From the NCBI RefSeq assembly GCF_900156345.1, contig NZ_FTPP01000001.1, positions 930,001 to 994,000 on the forward strand: a stretch of 64,000 nucleotides of DNA, read 5' to 3'. The DNA comes from Pontibacter indicus (GTDB lineage Bacteria > Bacteroidota > Bacteroidia > Cytophagales > Hymenobacteraceae). The notes beneath the pieces were generated by a model. That model saw only the letters and a program-made list of their open reading frames with translations. It was not told the origin of the DNA and made no database searches. How positions within the stretch are numbered: the first letter of the stretch is position 1; every line of letters starts with the position of its first letter. The translations under genes and the position numbers were made by a program. This document shows, in pieces, positions 1 to 8,509 of the stretch.

Positions 1-2193
1 TACCTCGACGATCCGGGGGTAGAGGCGCAGCTCATCAACTTCCGCAGCGACAAGATCTGTAAACTGACCTTCTACATTCCACAGATGCACTGCAGTTCCT
101 GTATCTGGCTGTTGGAAAACCTCTTTAAGCTGAACCCAGGTATAGCCGAGACTACGGTGAACTTCATGCGCAAAGAAGTGGCGCTCACCTACCTGCACGA
201 GAAAACCTCGCTGCGTGAAGTGGTGGAGCTGTTGACCCGCATCGGTTATGAGCCTGCTATTACGCTGGCTGATACCGACGGCAAGAAAACGACCAAGAAA
301 AGTCGCACCATCATTTATAAGCTAGGTATAGCGGGCTTTGCGTTTGGTAACGTCATGCTGCTGGCCTTCCCAGATTACCTGGACTTCACTCAGGGGCTGC
401 AGCATAGCTTCGGATCCTTCTTCGGCTACCTGAGTATCCTGCTGTCTATACCTGTGTTCTTCTACAGCGCCCGTGGTTTCTTTACATCGGCCTGGGAAGG
501 CATCAAGCAGCGCATGGTCAATATCGACCTGCCGATCTCCACGGGTCTGCTGGCGCTCTTCTTTGTGTCGTTGTTTGACATCCTCACCGGCCGCGGGCCC
601 GGCTACCTCGATTCATTCACAGGCCTGGTGTTCTTCATGCTGATCGGCAAGTACTTTCAGCAGCGCACCTACGACTCTCTGTCTTTCGACCGCGACTATA
701 CCGCCTACTTCCCGGTTTCTATCACTGTGTTGAAAGAGAACGGTGAGGAAAGCTCAACAGCGGTACGAAACCTTCAGGTAGGAGACCGCATCCGTATTCG
801 GAACCAGGAGCTTATACCTGCCGACGCCATTCTGCTGCGCGGCCGCGCCATGATCGATTACAGCTTTGTATCCGGTGAGTCTGAACCGGTAGAAAAGGTG
901 ATGGGCGAAGTGATTTACGCCGGTGGCCGTCAGGTAGGCGAGAGCATCGAAATGGAAGTAGTGAAAGAGGTGTCGCAGGGCTACCTGACGCAGCTTTGGA
1001 ACGATACCGTTTTCTCCAAAAACGAAGAGCAGTACCTGCATACCTACTCCAACATCGCAGGCAAGTGGTTCATCATCGTGACGCTGCTGGTGGCCGCCGG
1101 AGCGCTCATTTACTGGGTGCCCCGCGACATGGACATTGCCATGAAGGCCTTTACCTCAGTGCTCATCATTGCTTGTCCTTGTGCCCTGTCACTGGCAACG
1201 CCTTTTGTGCACGGACATACCATGCGTGTGTTCGGACGCAATAAGTTTTACCTCAAAAACACCGGTGTAGTAGAGCGACTTGCCAAGATCGACACCGTGG
1301 TGTTCGACAAAACCGGTACGCTGACAGAACCGAGTGAAGCGGAAGTAACCTACACAGGCAAAGTGCTTTCAGCGGAGCAGAAGCAAGCGATACTTTCAGT
1401 CCTCCGTCACTCCACGCACCCGCTTAGCCAACGCATCAGCGAGACAATGAAGGGCAATTCCGCTCCGGTTTCAAAGTTTCAGGAGTTTACTGGAAAGGGT
1501 CTGGCAGGTGAAGTGAACGGCAAACTGGTTCGTATCGGTTCTGCCTCATACCTGGGCGTTCCGACTGATAAGCAAAAAGACACACTCAAAACTACCGTTT
1601 ATGTTTCCATCGACGGGGTGGTGTTGGGTTACTATACCTTCTACAACGTGTACCGCGATGGCCTGAAGGATGTGCTCTCAGGTATAAGCGACAAGAAAAT
1701 AGCCGTGTTGTCGGGTGACAATGACCACGAGGCGGCCCGCTTGCGTGAGCTACTGGGCGAAGAAGCCGAACTGAACTTCAATCAGTCGCCGGTGCAGAAG
1801 CTGGAATACATCCAACAACTGAAGGAGCACGGTAACCGCAAGGTGCTGATGGTAGGGGACGGCCTCAACGATGCCGGTGCCTTGAAGCAGAGTGACGCAG
1901 GTATAGCCCTGAGTAACAGCGTGACCAACTTCTCACCGTCCTGCGACGCCATCCTGGATGCCGAGTCCTTCGACAAGCTGAGTACTTTCCTGAACTTCTC
2001 GAAAAAGACCATGAAACTGATCCTGCTCACCTTCGCCGTGTCGCTGGTCTACAACGTGGTCGGGCTGACGGTAGCTGTGATGGGACTATTTACGCCGATT
2101 GTATCTGCCATCCTCATGCCGATCAGCACGCTCAGTGTGATGACCTTCGCCACACTTTCCGTGAAGTACGCCGCCAAAAAAGCAGGTTTGTAA
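1..2193 (+). CDS. ccoI: Cu(I)-translocating P1B-type ATPase, cbb3-oxidase type (5' truncated)
   Basis: The reading frame is open from base 1, so the gene begins before the window; the first internal Met is at 85. Visible in order: a heavy-metal-associated copper site MHCSSC (from 85), membrane helices, the actuator motif SGESEPV (near 874), the transport motif CPCALS in a helix (near 1174), the phosphorylation motif DKTGTLT (near 1306), HP within THPLS, and the hinge motif GDGLND (near 1857). This is a P1B-1 copper exporter. Family knowledge: CcoI/FixI supplies copper for the CuB site of cbb3 oxidase, and its members carry an extra N-terminal cysteine-rich domain, which would lie off the window. 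The position directly before ccoS and ccoNO argues for CcoI rather than a general CopA. The missing part is probably about 80-110 residues. Confidence 0.93.
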   Translation, partial: YLDDPGVEAQLINFRSDKICKLTFYIPQMHCSSCIWLLENLFKLNPGIAETTVNFMRKEVALTYLHEKTSLREVVELLTRIGYEPAITLADTDGKKTTKKSRTIIYKLGIAGFAFGNVMLLAFPDYLDFTQGLQHSFGSFFGYLSILLSIPVFFYSARGFFTSAWEGIKQRMVNIDLPISTGLLALFFVSLFDILTGRGPGYLDSFTGLVFFMLIGKYFQQRTYDSLSFDRDYTAYFPVSITVLKENGEESSTAVRNLQVGDRIRIRNQELIPADAILLRGRAMIDYSFVSGESEPVEKVMGEVIYAGGRQVGESIEMEVVKEVSQGYLTQLWNDTVFSKNEEQYLHTYSNIAGKWFIIVTLLVAAGALIYWVPRDMDIAMKAFTSVLIIACPCALSLATPFVHGHTMRVFGRNKFYLKNTGVVERLAKIDTVVFDKTGTLTEPSEAEVTYTGKVLSAEQKQAILSVLRHSTHPLSQRISETMKGNSAPVSKFQEFTGKGLAGEVNGKLVRIGSASYLGVPTDKQKDTLKTTVYVSIDGVVLGYYTFYNVYRDGLKDVLSGISDKKIAVLSGDNDHEAARLRELLGEEAELNFNQSPVQKLEYIQQLKEHGNRKVLMVGDGLNDAGALKQSDAGIALSNSVTNFSPSCDAILDAESFDKLSTFLNFSKKTMKLILLTFAVSLVYNVVGLTVAVMGLFTPIVSAILMPISTLSVMTFATLSVKYAAKKAGL

Positions 2194-2381
2194 ATAATGA
2201 CTAATGAGTGACGATTAATGAATAATGTATAAAAATGAGGTGAGTGGTAAGTGTATTTCGGGCTAAAGCATTGAGTTAGGACTCAGTCTAGTTGGTCATA
2301 TCACCACCCATTAATCATTACCTATTAATCATTAATCATTAACTCAACCACTCAATCGCTAACTCACTAAATCCAACACCC
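2194..2381. repeat. Intergenic degenerate palindromic repeat (TAATGA family)
   Basis: The space between ccoI and ccoS has no gene. Its left part carries units such as GATTAATGAATAATG and its right part the complementary CATTAATCATTA units repeated three times, so the RNA could fold back on itself. A middle segment GGACTCAGTC (about 2279) and the flank CCATTAAT recur at 38432-38460. A second unit, CTCAATCGCTAACTCACTAAATC, ends the space and resembles the inverted sequence at 44132-44166. Function unknown; I infer an mRNA hairpin or a dispersed repeat. Confidence 0.6.
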
Positions 2382-2564
2382 ATGTATATCATATTCATTT
2401 TGATCGCCATAAGCGTGCTGGTGGCAGCCGCTTTTCTGGGGGCCTTTCTGTGGGCCGTTCGCTCCGGGCAGTACGACGACGATTATACGCCGGCCGTGCG
2501 CATGCTTTTCGAAAACGAAGCAGGCAGCGGGCCAAAAACCGAAAAAACTAGCCAGAAGCAGTAA
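2382..2564 (+). CDS. ccoS: cbb3-type cytochrome oxidase assembly protein CcoS
   Basis: A 60-residue protein with one N-terminal transmembrane helix followed by AVRSGQYDDDYTPAVRMLF, which matches the CcoS signature of an aromatic or charged segment (SGQFDD) directly after the helix. Family knowledge: CcoS is needed for heme and copper insertion into cbb3 oxidase; the mechanism is poorly known. It sits between ccoI and ccoNO, the usual linkage in assembly clusters. The C-terminal 20 residues are polar and not conserved. Length agrees with the family (about 50-70 residues). Confidence 0.9.
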   Translation: MYIIFILIAISVLVAAAFLGAFLWAVRSGQYDDDYTPAVRMLFENEAGSGPKTEKTSQKQ

Positions 2565-2575
2565 TTGGGCGTGCT

Positions 2576-2620
2576 CATTACTGATGACAATCACCTGGAA
2601 GAATGACATTGGTCATCTTT
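2576..2620 (+). promoter_or_regulatory. Tandem FNR-like palindromes upstream of ccoNO
   Basis: Two FNR/CRP-type palindromes: TGATGACAATCA at 2582-2593 (fits TGATnnnnATCA) and ATGACATTGGTCAT at 2603-2616. Their centres are 22 bp apart, two helical turns. The second centre lies about 33 bp before a -7-like CAATTTTG at 2639-2646, so it would sit near -42 from the predicted start, the classical class II activator position. The same 45-bp block recurs at 6436-6480 before ccoG. Binding by an FNR/FixK-like activator under low oxygen is inference. Confidence 0.65.
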
Positions 2621-2638
2621 TGAGATAGGCCGATTTCT

Positions 2639-2646
2639 CAATTTTG
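2639..2646 (+). promoter_or_regulatory. Candidate -7 element of the ccoNO promoter
   Basis: CAATTTTG differs from the Bacteroidota -7 consensus TAnnTTTG at one base. A good TTTG at -33 with normal spacing is missing, as expected of an activator-dependent promoter. The same element (GAATTTTG) lies at the same distance from the FNR-like boxes upstream of ccoG. Confidence 0.4.
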
Positions 2647-2711
2647 CACATGATTTTAGAGCAAACAAACAGTATTTCACAACACACCTTAACCAATGGA
2701 GGACACCGCAC

Positions 2712-4892
2712 ATGTCAACTAATGCAGGAACTGTCTTAGAGCCGAGCCCGAAACGGGTAGGTCAGGATTCTGGGGGCATCGAATCCTTTTTCTACGACAA
2801 CAAGATCGTTCGCGACTTCGGCATTGCCACCGTATTTTGGGGCGTTGCCGGCATGATCATCGGTACGCTGATCGCTTTCCAGCTCGCAAACCCCGACATG
2901 AACCTGGGCAACCAGTACACCACTTTTGGCCGTATCAGGCCGCTGCACACCAATGCCGTGATCTTTGCCTTCGTGGGTAATGCCATCTTCATGGGTGTGT
3001 ACTACTCGCTGCAGCGCCTTTGTAAGTCGCGCATGTACAGTGACCTGCTGAGCAAACTCAACTTCTGGGGCTGGCAGCTGATCATTGTGGCGGCGCTAAT
3101 CACGCTTCCATTGGGTATTACAACATCTAAAGAATACGCCGAATTGGAGTGGCCTATCGACATAGCTATCACGCTGGTATGGGTGGTATTCGGCTGGAAC
3201 ATGTTCGGTACCATCGCCAAGCGTCGTGAGAAGCACATGTACGTAGCCATCTGGTTCTACATTGCCACTTTCCTGACAGTAGCGGTACTCCATATTGTAA
3301 ACTCTTACGAAATACCTGTTACGTTCTGGAAAAGCTACTCTGGCTACGCTGGAGTGCAGGATGCGCTGGTACAGTGGTGGTATGGCCACAACGCGGTAGC
3401 GTTCTTCCTGACCACACCGTTCCTGGGCCTGATGTACTACTTCCTGCCAAAGGCTGCCAATCGTCCGGTATACTCTTACCGCCTGTCCATCATTCACTTC
3501 TGGTCGCTGATCTTCATCTACATTTGGGCTGGTCCGCACCACTTGCTGTATACCTCACTGCCTGATTGGGCACAGTCACTGGGCGTTGTTTTCTCTGTGA
3601 TGCTGATCGCGCCAAGCTGGGGCGGTATGATCAACGGTCTGTTGACGCTGCGTGGTGCCTGGGACAAGGTGCGTGAAGAGCCGGTACTGAAGTTCATGGT
3701 TGTAGCGATCACTGCTTACGGTATGGCTACTTTCGAAGGCCCAATGCTGTCGTTGAAGAACGTGAACGCTATCGCGCACTTTACGGACTGGATCGTAGCA
3801 CACGTGCACGTAGGTGCCCTGGGCTGGAACGGCTTCCTGACCTTCGCGATGCTGTACTGGTTGTTCCCACGCCTGTATAAAACACAACTGCACTCCAAGA
3901 AGCTGGCTAACGCGCACTTCTGGCTGGGCACATTGGGTATCCTGTTCTACGCTATACCTATGTACTGGGCAGGATTCACACAAGGCCTGATGTGGAAACA
4001 GTTCACCCCAGAAGGAACGCTTCAGTACTCTAACTTCCTGGAGACAGTACTGCAAATTGTTCCGATGTACTACCTGCGCGGTATTGGCGGTGTGCTATAC
4101 CTGAGCGGTGTGTTCCTGATGATCTACAACCTGTACAAGACGGCTAAGTCTGGTGCTTTGGAAGCCAACGAGGCAGCAGTAGCTCCTCCGGTTGTGAAAG
4201 AAGCAAGCCACAACGCCGGTCACTGGCACAGCTGGATTGAGAAACGCCCAATGCAAATGGCAGTTTGGGCAACCATAGCGATCCTGATTGGTGGTCTGGT
4301 AGAATTTATACCTGCCTTCGTGATCAAGTCGAACGTGCCGACCATCGCCAGTGTGAAGCCTTATACCTCACTCGAACTGCAGGGACGTGACCTGTACATC
4401 AAAGAAGGCTGTGTGAACTGCCATACGCAAATGGTTCGTCCGTTCCGCTCTGAGACAGAACGCTACGGCGAGTACTCCAAAGCGGGTGAGTTCGTGTACG
4501 ACCACAACTTCCTGTGGGGCTCCAAGCGTACCGGTCCGGACTTGCACCGTGTAGGCGGCAAGTACCCGCACAGCTGGCACTACCACCACATGCTCGACCC
4601 GACTTCCATGTCACCAGGCTCCATCATGCCAGCTTACCCTTGGTTGTTTGAGCAGGACGTGGACCTAAGCACCACACAGAAGAAACTCGAAGTGCTGAAG
4701 CAACTGGGCGTGCCTTACGAGGACGAGTACATCGCCAATGCAAACGAGGAGCTGATGAAGCAGGCAAAAGCAATCACCGCCGACCTGGCCAAAGAAGGCC
4801 TGGAAGTGCGACCTGAAAGCGAGATCGTGGCCATGATCGCCTACCTGCAGCGTCTGGGTACTGATATTAAGGTAAAGGAAACACAGGAGTAA
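2712..4892 (+). CDS. ccoNO: cbb3-type cytochrome c oxidase, fused subunits I and II (CcoNO)
   Basis: 726 residues. Residues 1 to about 490 are CcoN, the 12-helix heme-copper oxidase core: RPLHTNAV with a heme-b ligand His near 79, WWYGHNAVAF near 226, GPHHLLY near 276 (CuB ligands) and AHVHVGALGWNG near 364 (heme ligands). After a linker and one helix (about 510-535) comes CcoO, a membrane-anchored monoheme cytochrome c with C567-V-N-C570-H571 and a Met-ligand region SMSPGSIMPAYPW. It reduces O2 to water with high affinity and pumps protons. N/O fusions are known in Bacteroidota. ATG 2712 was chosen; an upstream ATG at 2696 is out of frame and stops after eight codons. Preceded by tandem FNR-like sites. 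Confidence 0.96.
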   Translation: MSTNAGTVLEPSPKRVGQDSGGIESFFYDNKIVRDFGIATVFWGVAGMIIGTLIAFQLANPDMNLGNQYTTFGRIRPLHTNAVIFAFVGNAIFMGVYYSLQRLCKSRMYSDLLSKLNFWGWQLIIVAALITLPLGITTSKEYAELEWPIDIAITLVWVVFGWNMFGTIAKRREKHMYVAIWFYIATFLTVAVLHIVNSYEIPVTFWKSYSGYAGVQDALVQWWYGHNAVAFFLTTPFLGLMYYFLPKAANRPVYSYRLSIIHFWSLIFIYIWAGPHHLLYTSLPDWAQSLGVVFSVMLIAPSWGGMINGLLTLRGAWDKVREEPVLKFMVVAITAYGMATFEGPMLSLKNVNAIAHFTDWIVAHVHVGALGWNGFLTFAMLYWLFPRLYKTQLHSKKLANAHFWLGTLGILFYAIPMYWAGFTQGLMWKQFTPEGTLQYSNFLETVLQIVPMYYLRGIGGVLYLSGVFLMIYNLYKTAKSGALEANEAAVAPPVVKEASHNAGHWHSWIEKRPMQMAVWATIAILIGGLVEFIPAFVIKSNVPTIASVKPYTSLELQGRDLYIKEGCVNCHTQMVRPFRSETERYGEYSKAGEFVYDHNFLWGSKRTGPDLHRVGGKYPHSWHYHHMLDPTSMSPGSIMPAYPWLFEQDVDLSTTQKKLEVLKQLGVPYEDEYIANANEELMKQAKAITADLAKEGLEVRPESEIVAMIAYLQRLGTDIKVKETQE

Positions 4893-4980
4893 CTAAAACG
4901 ACACAAGTATTACGTATCACGACACTCGACTAAAAAACAGGTCTTGATACGTGATACGAGTGTCGAAAAAATAAAAAGCC
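4893..4980. repeat. Intergenic inverted repeat of the CGTATCACGACACTCG family
   Basis: Between ccoNO and ccoQ lie ACGTATCACGACACTCGA (about 4911) and GATACGTGATACGAGTGTCGA (from about 4945), which pair through GACACTCG/CGAGTGTC and CGTATCACG/CGTGATACG modules in shuffled order. Related units appear at 39978-40070, 49128-49157 and 49291-49321. It may form an mRNA hairpin that tunes the ccoNO to ccoQP ratio; that is inference. Confidence 0.55.
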
Positions 4981-5175
4981 ATGTACAAGAACGTGTTACA
5001 AGCCATAGATGGCATTGAAATATACCCGCTTATCTCATTCACCATCTTCTTTCTATTTTTCCTGGGGCTGTTGGTTTATGTGGCCCTGATGAGAAAGGAG
5101 TATGTGAGCAACATGAGCAGCTTAGCCTGTGCCGACGAAGACGAAGATCAAACAATAGGAGGGAACAGACAATGA
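4981..5175 (+). CDS. ccoQ: CcoQ-like small subunit of cbb3 oxidase
   Basis: 64 residues with one transmembrane helix (about 16-38, rich in Phe and Leu) and a short charged cytoplasmic tail beginning MRKEYVSNM. This size and layout, and its place between ccoNO and ccoP, fit the CcoQ/subunit IV family, which stabilises the oxidase and CcoP. Sequence similarity alone is weak for so small a protein. The stop codon overlaps the ccoP start by four bases (ATGA), implying translational coupling. Confidence 0.75.
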   Translation: MYKNVLQAIDGIEIYPLISFTIFFLFFLGLLVYVALMRKEYVSNMSSLACADEDEDQTIGGNRQ

Positions 5176-6368
5176 AATCTCCCATGACAAAACTGAGACA
5201 ACTGGCCCTGGCGGCCGGCTTTGTCCTGATGACGGGTGCCTCGGCATTTGCGCAGGATGCGGTGCAGGGTAAGAAAATCTTTGAAGGAAACTGTACCGCC
5301 TGCCACAGCATCGATGCTGATGTAGTAGGGCCAGCCCTCAAAGACGTGCACGAGCGTCGCGGCGACGAATGGTTGCACAAGTTTATCAAGAACTCGCAGG
5401 AGCTGATCGCGTCGGGTGATGCAGATGCTGTAGCCGTTTACGAGAAGTTCAACAAAATGCCAATGCCGGCCTTTGGAGGTTCTCTTACTGATGACGACAT
5501 TAACCATGTGATCGCCTACATCAAAGAAGCCAGCGCCGCTGCACCAGCTGTTGTAGTAGAGCCGGCAGCCACCGAAACGGCTGAGGCTACTCCGGCGGCC
5601 ACACCGCAAGAGGTTGCCTTCATGGACCTGCCGCCCATCGTGCATTTCATCTACGGCCTGGTTGGCCTGATCATCCTGCTGATTGTGGTGGTTCTCGTGA
5701 TGCTGTTCCGAGTGATCGTGCCGATGATGGGCGACTCGCTGAAGGACGAGGAATTCCAGTCCACTTTCTCTGGCCGCGTATATGCGTTGCTGAGCGGTGA
5801 TGCCACCGTGATGACGGGTAAGGCAAAAGACGTTATTCACTCCAACCACGACTTCGACGGCATACAGGAGTACGACAACGACCTGCCACCGTGGTGGAAG
5901 TACATGTTCTATGTGACCATCGTGTTCGCAGTGGGCTACATGCTGCACTACCACGTGTTCAGAACCGGTGCGCTGCAGACAGAGGAGTACGAGATGGAAA
6001 TGGCGCAGGCAGCCCTGATTGCCGCTCAGAACGTGGAAGATCCGAATGCGGTTACCAATTTCGAAGTGCTGACAGATGCTTCAGCCCTGGAGTCGGGCAA
6101 AGCTATCTACCTGCAGAACTGCGCGGCCTGCCACGGCCAGGCCGGCGAAGGCACGGTGGGTCCTAACCTGACGGACGAGTACTGGCTGCACGGTGGCGAC
6201 GTGAACGACATTTTCAAAACGGTGAAGTTCGGGGTGCCAAGCAAAGGCATGGTGCCTTGGCAGGGCAAGCTAACCAAAGACCAGATGCTGGAAGTGAGCA
6301 GCTACATACTGTCACTGCAGGGTAGCAACCCGCCAAATGCCAAGGAGGCGCAGGGCGAAAAAGAATAA
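5172..6368 (+). CDS. ccoP: cbb3 oxidase diheme subunit CcoP with split cytochrome domains
   Basis: 398 residues. A signal-type segment (1-27, ending ASAFA) is followed by a cytochrome c domain with C41-T-A-C44-H45, an Ala/Glu/Thr-rich linker, then the CcoP membrane part (a helix at about 155-180, YDNDLPPWWKYMFY, a second helix) and a C-terminal cytochrome c with C317-A-A-C320-H321. In proteobacterial CcoP both hemes lie C-terminal of the helix; here one heme domain precedes the membrane part. It passes electrons from periplasmic cytochromes to CcoO. A purine-rich stretch (AGGAGGGA) precedes ATG 5172; ATG 5184 is a weaker alternative. Followed by a strong terminator. Confidence 0.93.
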   Translation: MKSPMTKLRQLALAAGFVLMTGASAFAQDAVQGKKIFEGNCTACHSIDADVVGPALKDVHERRGDEWLHKFIKNSQELIASGDADAVAVYEKFNKMPMPAFGGSLTDDDINHVIAYIKEASAAAPAVVVEPAATETAEATPAATPQEVAFMDLPPIVHFIYGLVGLIILLIVVVLVMLFRVIVPMMGDSLKDEEFQSTFSGRVYALLSGDATVMTGKAKDVIHSNHDFDGIQEYDNDLPPWWKYMFYVTIVFAVGYMLHYHVFRTGALQTEEYEMEMAQAALIAAQNVEDPNAVTNFEVLTDASALESGKAIYLQNCAACHGQAGEGTVGPNLTDEYWLHGGDVNDIFKTVKFGVPSKGMVPWQGKLTKDQMLEVSSYILSLQGSNPPNAKEAQGEKE

Positions 6369-6387
6369 ATCAACCCTTTTTGATTGG

Positions 6388-6422
6388 AAAGGCGGGTATT
6401 CCGAAAGGAGTGCCTGCCTTTT
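6388..6422 (+). terminator. Terminator hairpin after ccoP
   Basis: AAAGGCGGGTATTCC pairs with GGAGTGCCTGCCTTT through a 15-bp stem with a few G-U pairs, closed by a GAAA tetraloop and followed by TTATC. It separates the ccoNOQP unit from the FNR-like sites that drive ccoG. Confidence 0.75.
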
Positions 6423-6435
6423 ATCATATCAAGGC

Positions 6436-6480
6436 CATTACTGATGACAATCACTCCAAAGAATGATATTGGTCATCTTT
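6436..6480 (+). promoter_or_regulatory. Tandem FNR-like palindromes upstream of ccoG
   Basis: A near copy of the block at 2576-2620: TGATGACAATCA at 6442-6453 and ATGATATTGGTCAT at 6463-6476, again 22 bp apart centre to centre, with a -7-like GAATTTTG at 6499-6506 about 33 bp after the second centre. Conservation of both boxes and of the spacing, while the four bases between them vary, marks them as the functional parts. Confidence 0.65.
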
Positions 6481-6592
6481 TTCAAGAGGCCGAATGCTGA
6501 ATTTTGTAGCAGTAAAGAACGGCACTTATCCGGCTTTGCTGCTTAATTTTTCATTCACAGGCAGGATTAATATCCGCACAAATTAAACTGCC

Positions 6593-7999
6593 ATGGCAAC
6601 TAAACTGGGTACTTCGCGAGAAGAGTTTCGCGATCATATCTCGACAGTAGACGAGCACGGGAAACGGGTATGGATCTACCCGAAAAAGCCCAAAGGCAAA
6701 CTCTACGATTACCGCAAATGGGTGAGCTACGGTCTGTTGGCTTTCCTGTTCGCAGGTCCTTTTATCAAAATCAACGGGCTGCCGCTGCTGATGCTTAACG
6801 TGGTCGAGCGCAAGTTCGTGATCTTCGGCGTGCTGTTCTGGCCGCAGGACTTCTTCATTCTGGTACTCGCATTCCTGGCGCTGGTCGTGTTCATCATCCT
6901 GTTCACGGTCATCTACGGCAGGCTTTTTTGTGGCTGGGTCTGTCCGCAGACCATCTTCCTCGAAATGGTTTTCCGCCGCATCGAGTACCTGATCGAGGGT
7001 GACTACACCAAACAGCGGGCGCTGAACAAAATGCCCTGGAATACCGAGAAGATCCTGAAGAAAGGCTCCAAGACCGCTGTTTTCCTGCTGATTTCCTTTC
7101 TGATCTCCAACCTGTTCCTGGCCTATGTGATAGGTATAGACGAACTGAAGAAAGTGATTGTGGAAGGCCCGATCAACCACATGGCTGGCTTTGGTGCTTT
7201 GGTGGCTTTCACAGGCGTATTCTACTGGGTGTTCGCTTACTTCCGCGAGCAGGTATGTACCATTGTTTGTCCCTACGGGCGCCTGCAGGGCGTGATGCTC
7301 GACAAGAAAAGCCTGACGGTGGCCTATGACTACGGACGGGGAGAGCCGCGCGGCAAGTTGCGCAAAGGGCAGGAGCGAACCGAAGGCGACTGTATCGATT
7401 GTCACCAGTGCGTGCAGGTATGCCCGACAGGTATAGACATCCGCAACGGAGCGCAGCAGCTCGAGTGCATCAACTGTACCGCCTGCATCGACGCCTGCAA
7501 CGACATCATGCGCATGATCGACAAGCCAGAGGGGCTTATCCGTTACGATTCTGAAGAAGCCATTGCCGAAGGTCGCCAGTGGAAGCTCTTCACACCGCGT
7601 GTAATGGGCTACAGCGCTGTGCTGTTACTGCTGATGGTCGCGCTGACAACCCTGTTGCTGACGCGCGACGAAGCACAGGCCACGATATTGCGCACACCGG
7701 GCCAGCTATACCAGAAAACAGAGCAGGGTACTGTGAAAAACCTTTACAACATTTCGGTGATAAATAAAACCAATCATGAGATGCCACTGACCCTGAAATT
7801 GCTTGACAAAGACGGCAAGATCCAGATGGTGGGTAGTGAACTGGTACTGCCAGCGCAGGGCAAGGCTGATGGCGTATTCTTCGCAGAGATTCCGCAAAAT
7901 CAACTGACAGGTATGAACGCCAAAATAGAGATCGGGGTGTACCACGGGGATGAACTGGTTACCACTCAGGACACCAAGTTTTTAGCCCCAGCCAAGTAA
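6593..7999 (+). CDS. ccoG: cbb3 oxidase accessory ferredoxin-like protein CcoG (FixG/RdxA)
   Basis: 468 residues with about five transmembrane helices. Motifs: FCGWVCPQT and CTIVCPYGR in the membrane part (CxxxCP), then two 4Fe-4S sets at C267/C270/C273/C277 and C292/C295/C298/C302 (CIDCHQCVQVCP and CINCTACIDAC). The C-terminal 110 residues form the FixG immunoglobulin-like domain after a last helix. Family knowledge: CcoG is a cupric reductase that prepares copper for cbb3 assembly. The first gene of the ccoG-fixH-tauE unit, it has its own copy of the FNR-like control region. Confidence 0.95.
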   Translation: MATKLGTSREEFRDHISTVDEHGKRVWIYPKKPKGKLYDYRKWVSYGLLAFLFAGPFIKINGLPLLMLNVVERKFVIFGVLFWPQDFFILVLAFLALVVFIILFTVIYGRLFCGWVCPQTIFLEMVFRRIEYLIEGDYTKQRALNKMPWNTEKILKKGSKTAVFLLISFLISNLFLAYVIGIDELKKVIVEGPINHMAGFGALVAFTGVFYWVFAYFREQVCTIVCPYGRLQGVMLDKKSLTVAYDYGRGEPRGKLRKGQERTEGDCIDCHQCVQVCPTGIDIRNGAQQLECINCTACIDACNDIMRMIDKPEGLIRYDSEEAIAEGRQWKLFTPRVMGYSAVLLLLMVALTTLLLTRDEAQATILRTPGQLYQKTEQGTVKNLYNISVINKTNHEMPLTLKLLDKDGKIQMVGSELVLPAQGKADGVFFAEIPQNQLTGMNAKIEIGVYHGDELVTTQDTKFLAPAK

Positions 8000-8040
8000 A
8001 AACAGCTTTAATACAGCTCATCAATTCAAGCGAATTCATC

Positions 8041-8505
8041 ATGAAAACTGAAAATAAAAAATTCACCTTCTGGCCTTATGCCATCGTCATCGGGCTGGTA
8101 TCCTTCATGGCGTACATCATTTACTTTGTGGTACAGGCCATGAACCAGGATGTGGACCTGGTGAGCAAAGACTACTACGCCCAGGAAATTGCCTTCCAGG
8201 ACCAGATTGACCGCGTGCGCCGCACTCAGGCGCTGGGCGATGTGATGCTGCAGTACAACCAGGAGGCAGGCAACATTCTGCTGCAAGTACCGGCCACTTA
8301 CGAAGACAAAAAGCTGAACGGCACTATCACGCTGTTCCGTCCGTCGGATGACAAACTCGACAAGCAGTTGCCTTTACAGCTTGGTCGGGACAAGAGCCAG
8401 CTTATTGAAGTGGGCGACCTGGAGAAAGGACTTTGGAAAGTTCGCGTGAACTTCAGTGACGGGGCCGAAGCATATTATTCAGAGAAAACATTCCAAATAA
8501 AATAA
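8041..8505 (+). CDS. fixH: FixH family protein
   Basis: 154 residues: a short charged N-terminus, one transmembrane helix (about 10-32) and an extracytoplasmic domain with the FixH/CcoH features SKDYYAQEIAFQDQIDR and a C-terminal beta domain ending SEKTFQIK. FixH/CcoH contacts the CcoI-CcoS assembly machinery and the oxidase. It lies 41 bp after ccoG and 4 bp before the next gene, so cotranscription is likely. Its location after ccoG is the usual order. Confidence 0.9.
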   Translation: MKTENKKFTFWPYAIVIGLVSFMAYIIYFVVQAMNQDVDLVSKDYYAQEIAFQDQIDRVRRTQALGDVMLQYNQEAGNILLQVPATYEDKKLNGTITLFRPSDDKLDKQLPLQLGRDKSQLIEVGDLEKGLWKVRVNFSDGAEAYYSEKTFQIK

Positions 8506-8509
8506 GGCC

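Noticed and set aside
5148..5954. 268-codon - strand frame
   Set aside because: Antisense to ccoP with no domain or signal.
6551..7405. 284-codon - strand frame
   Set aside because: Antisense to ccoG and its promoter; no domain.
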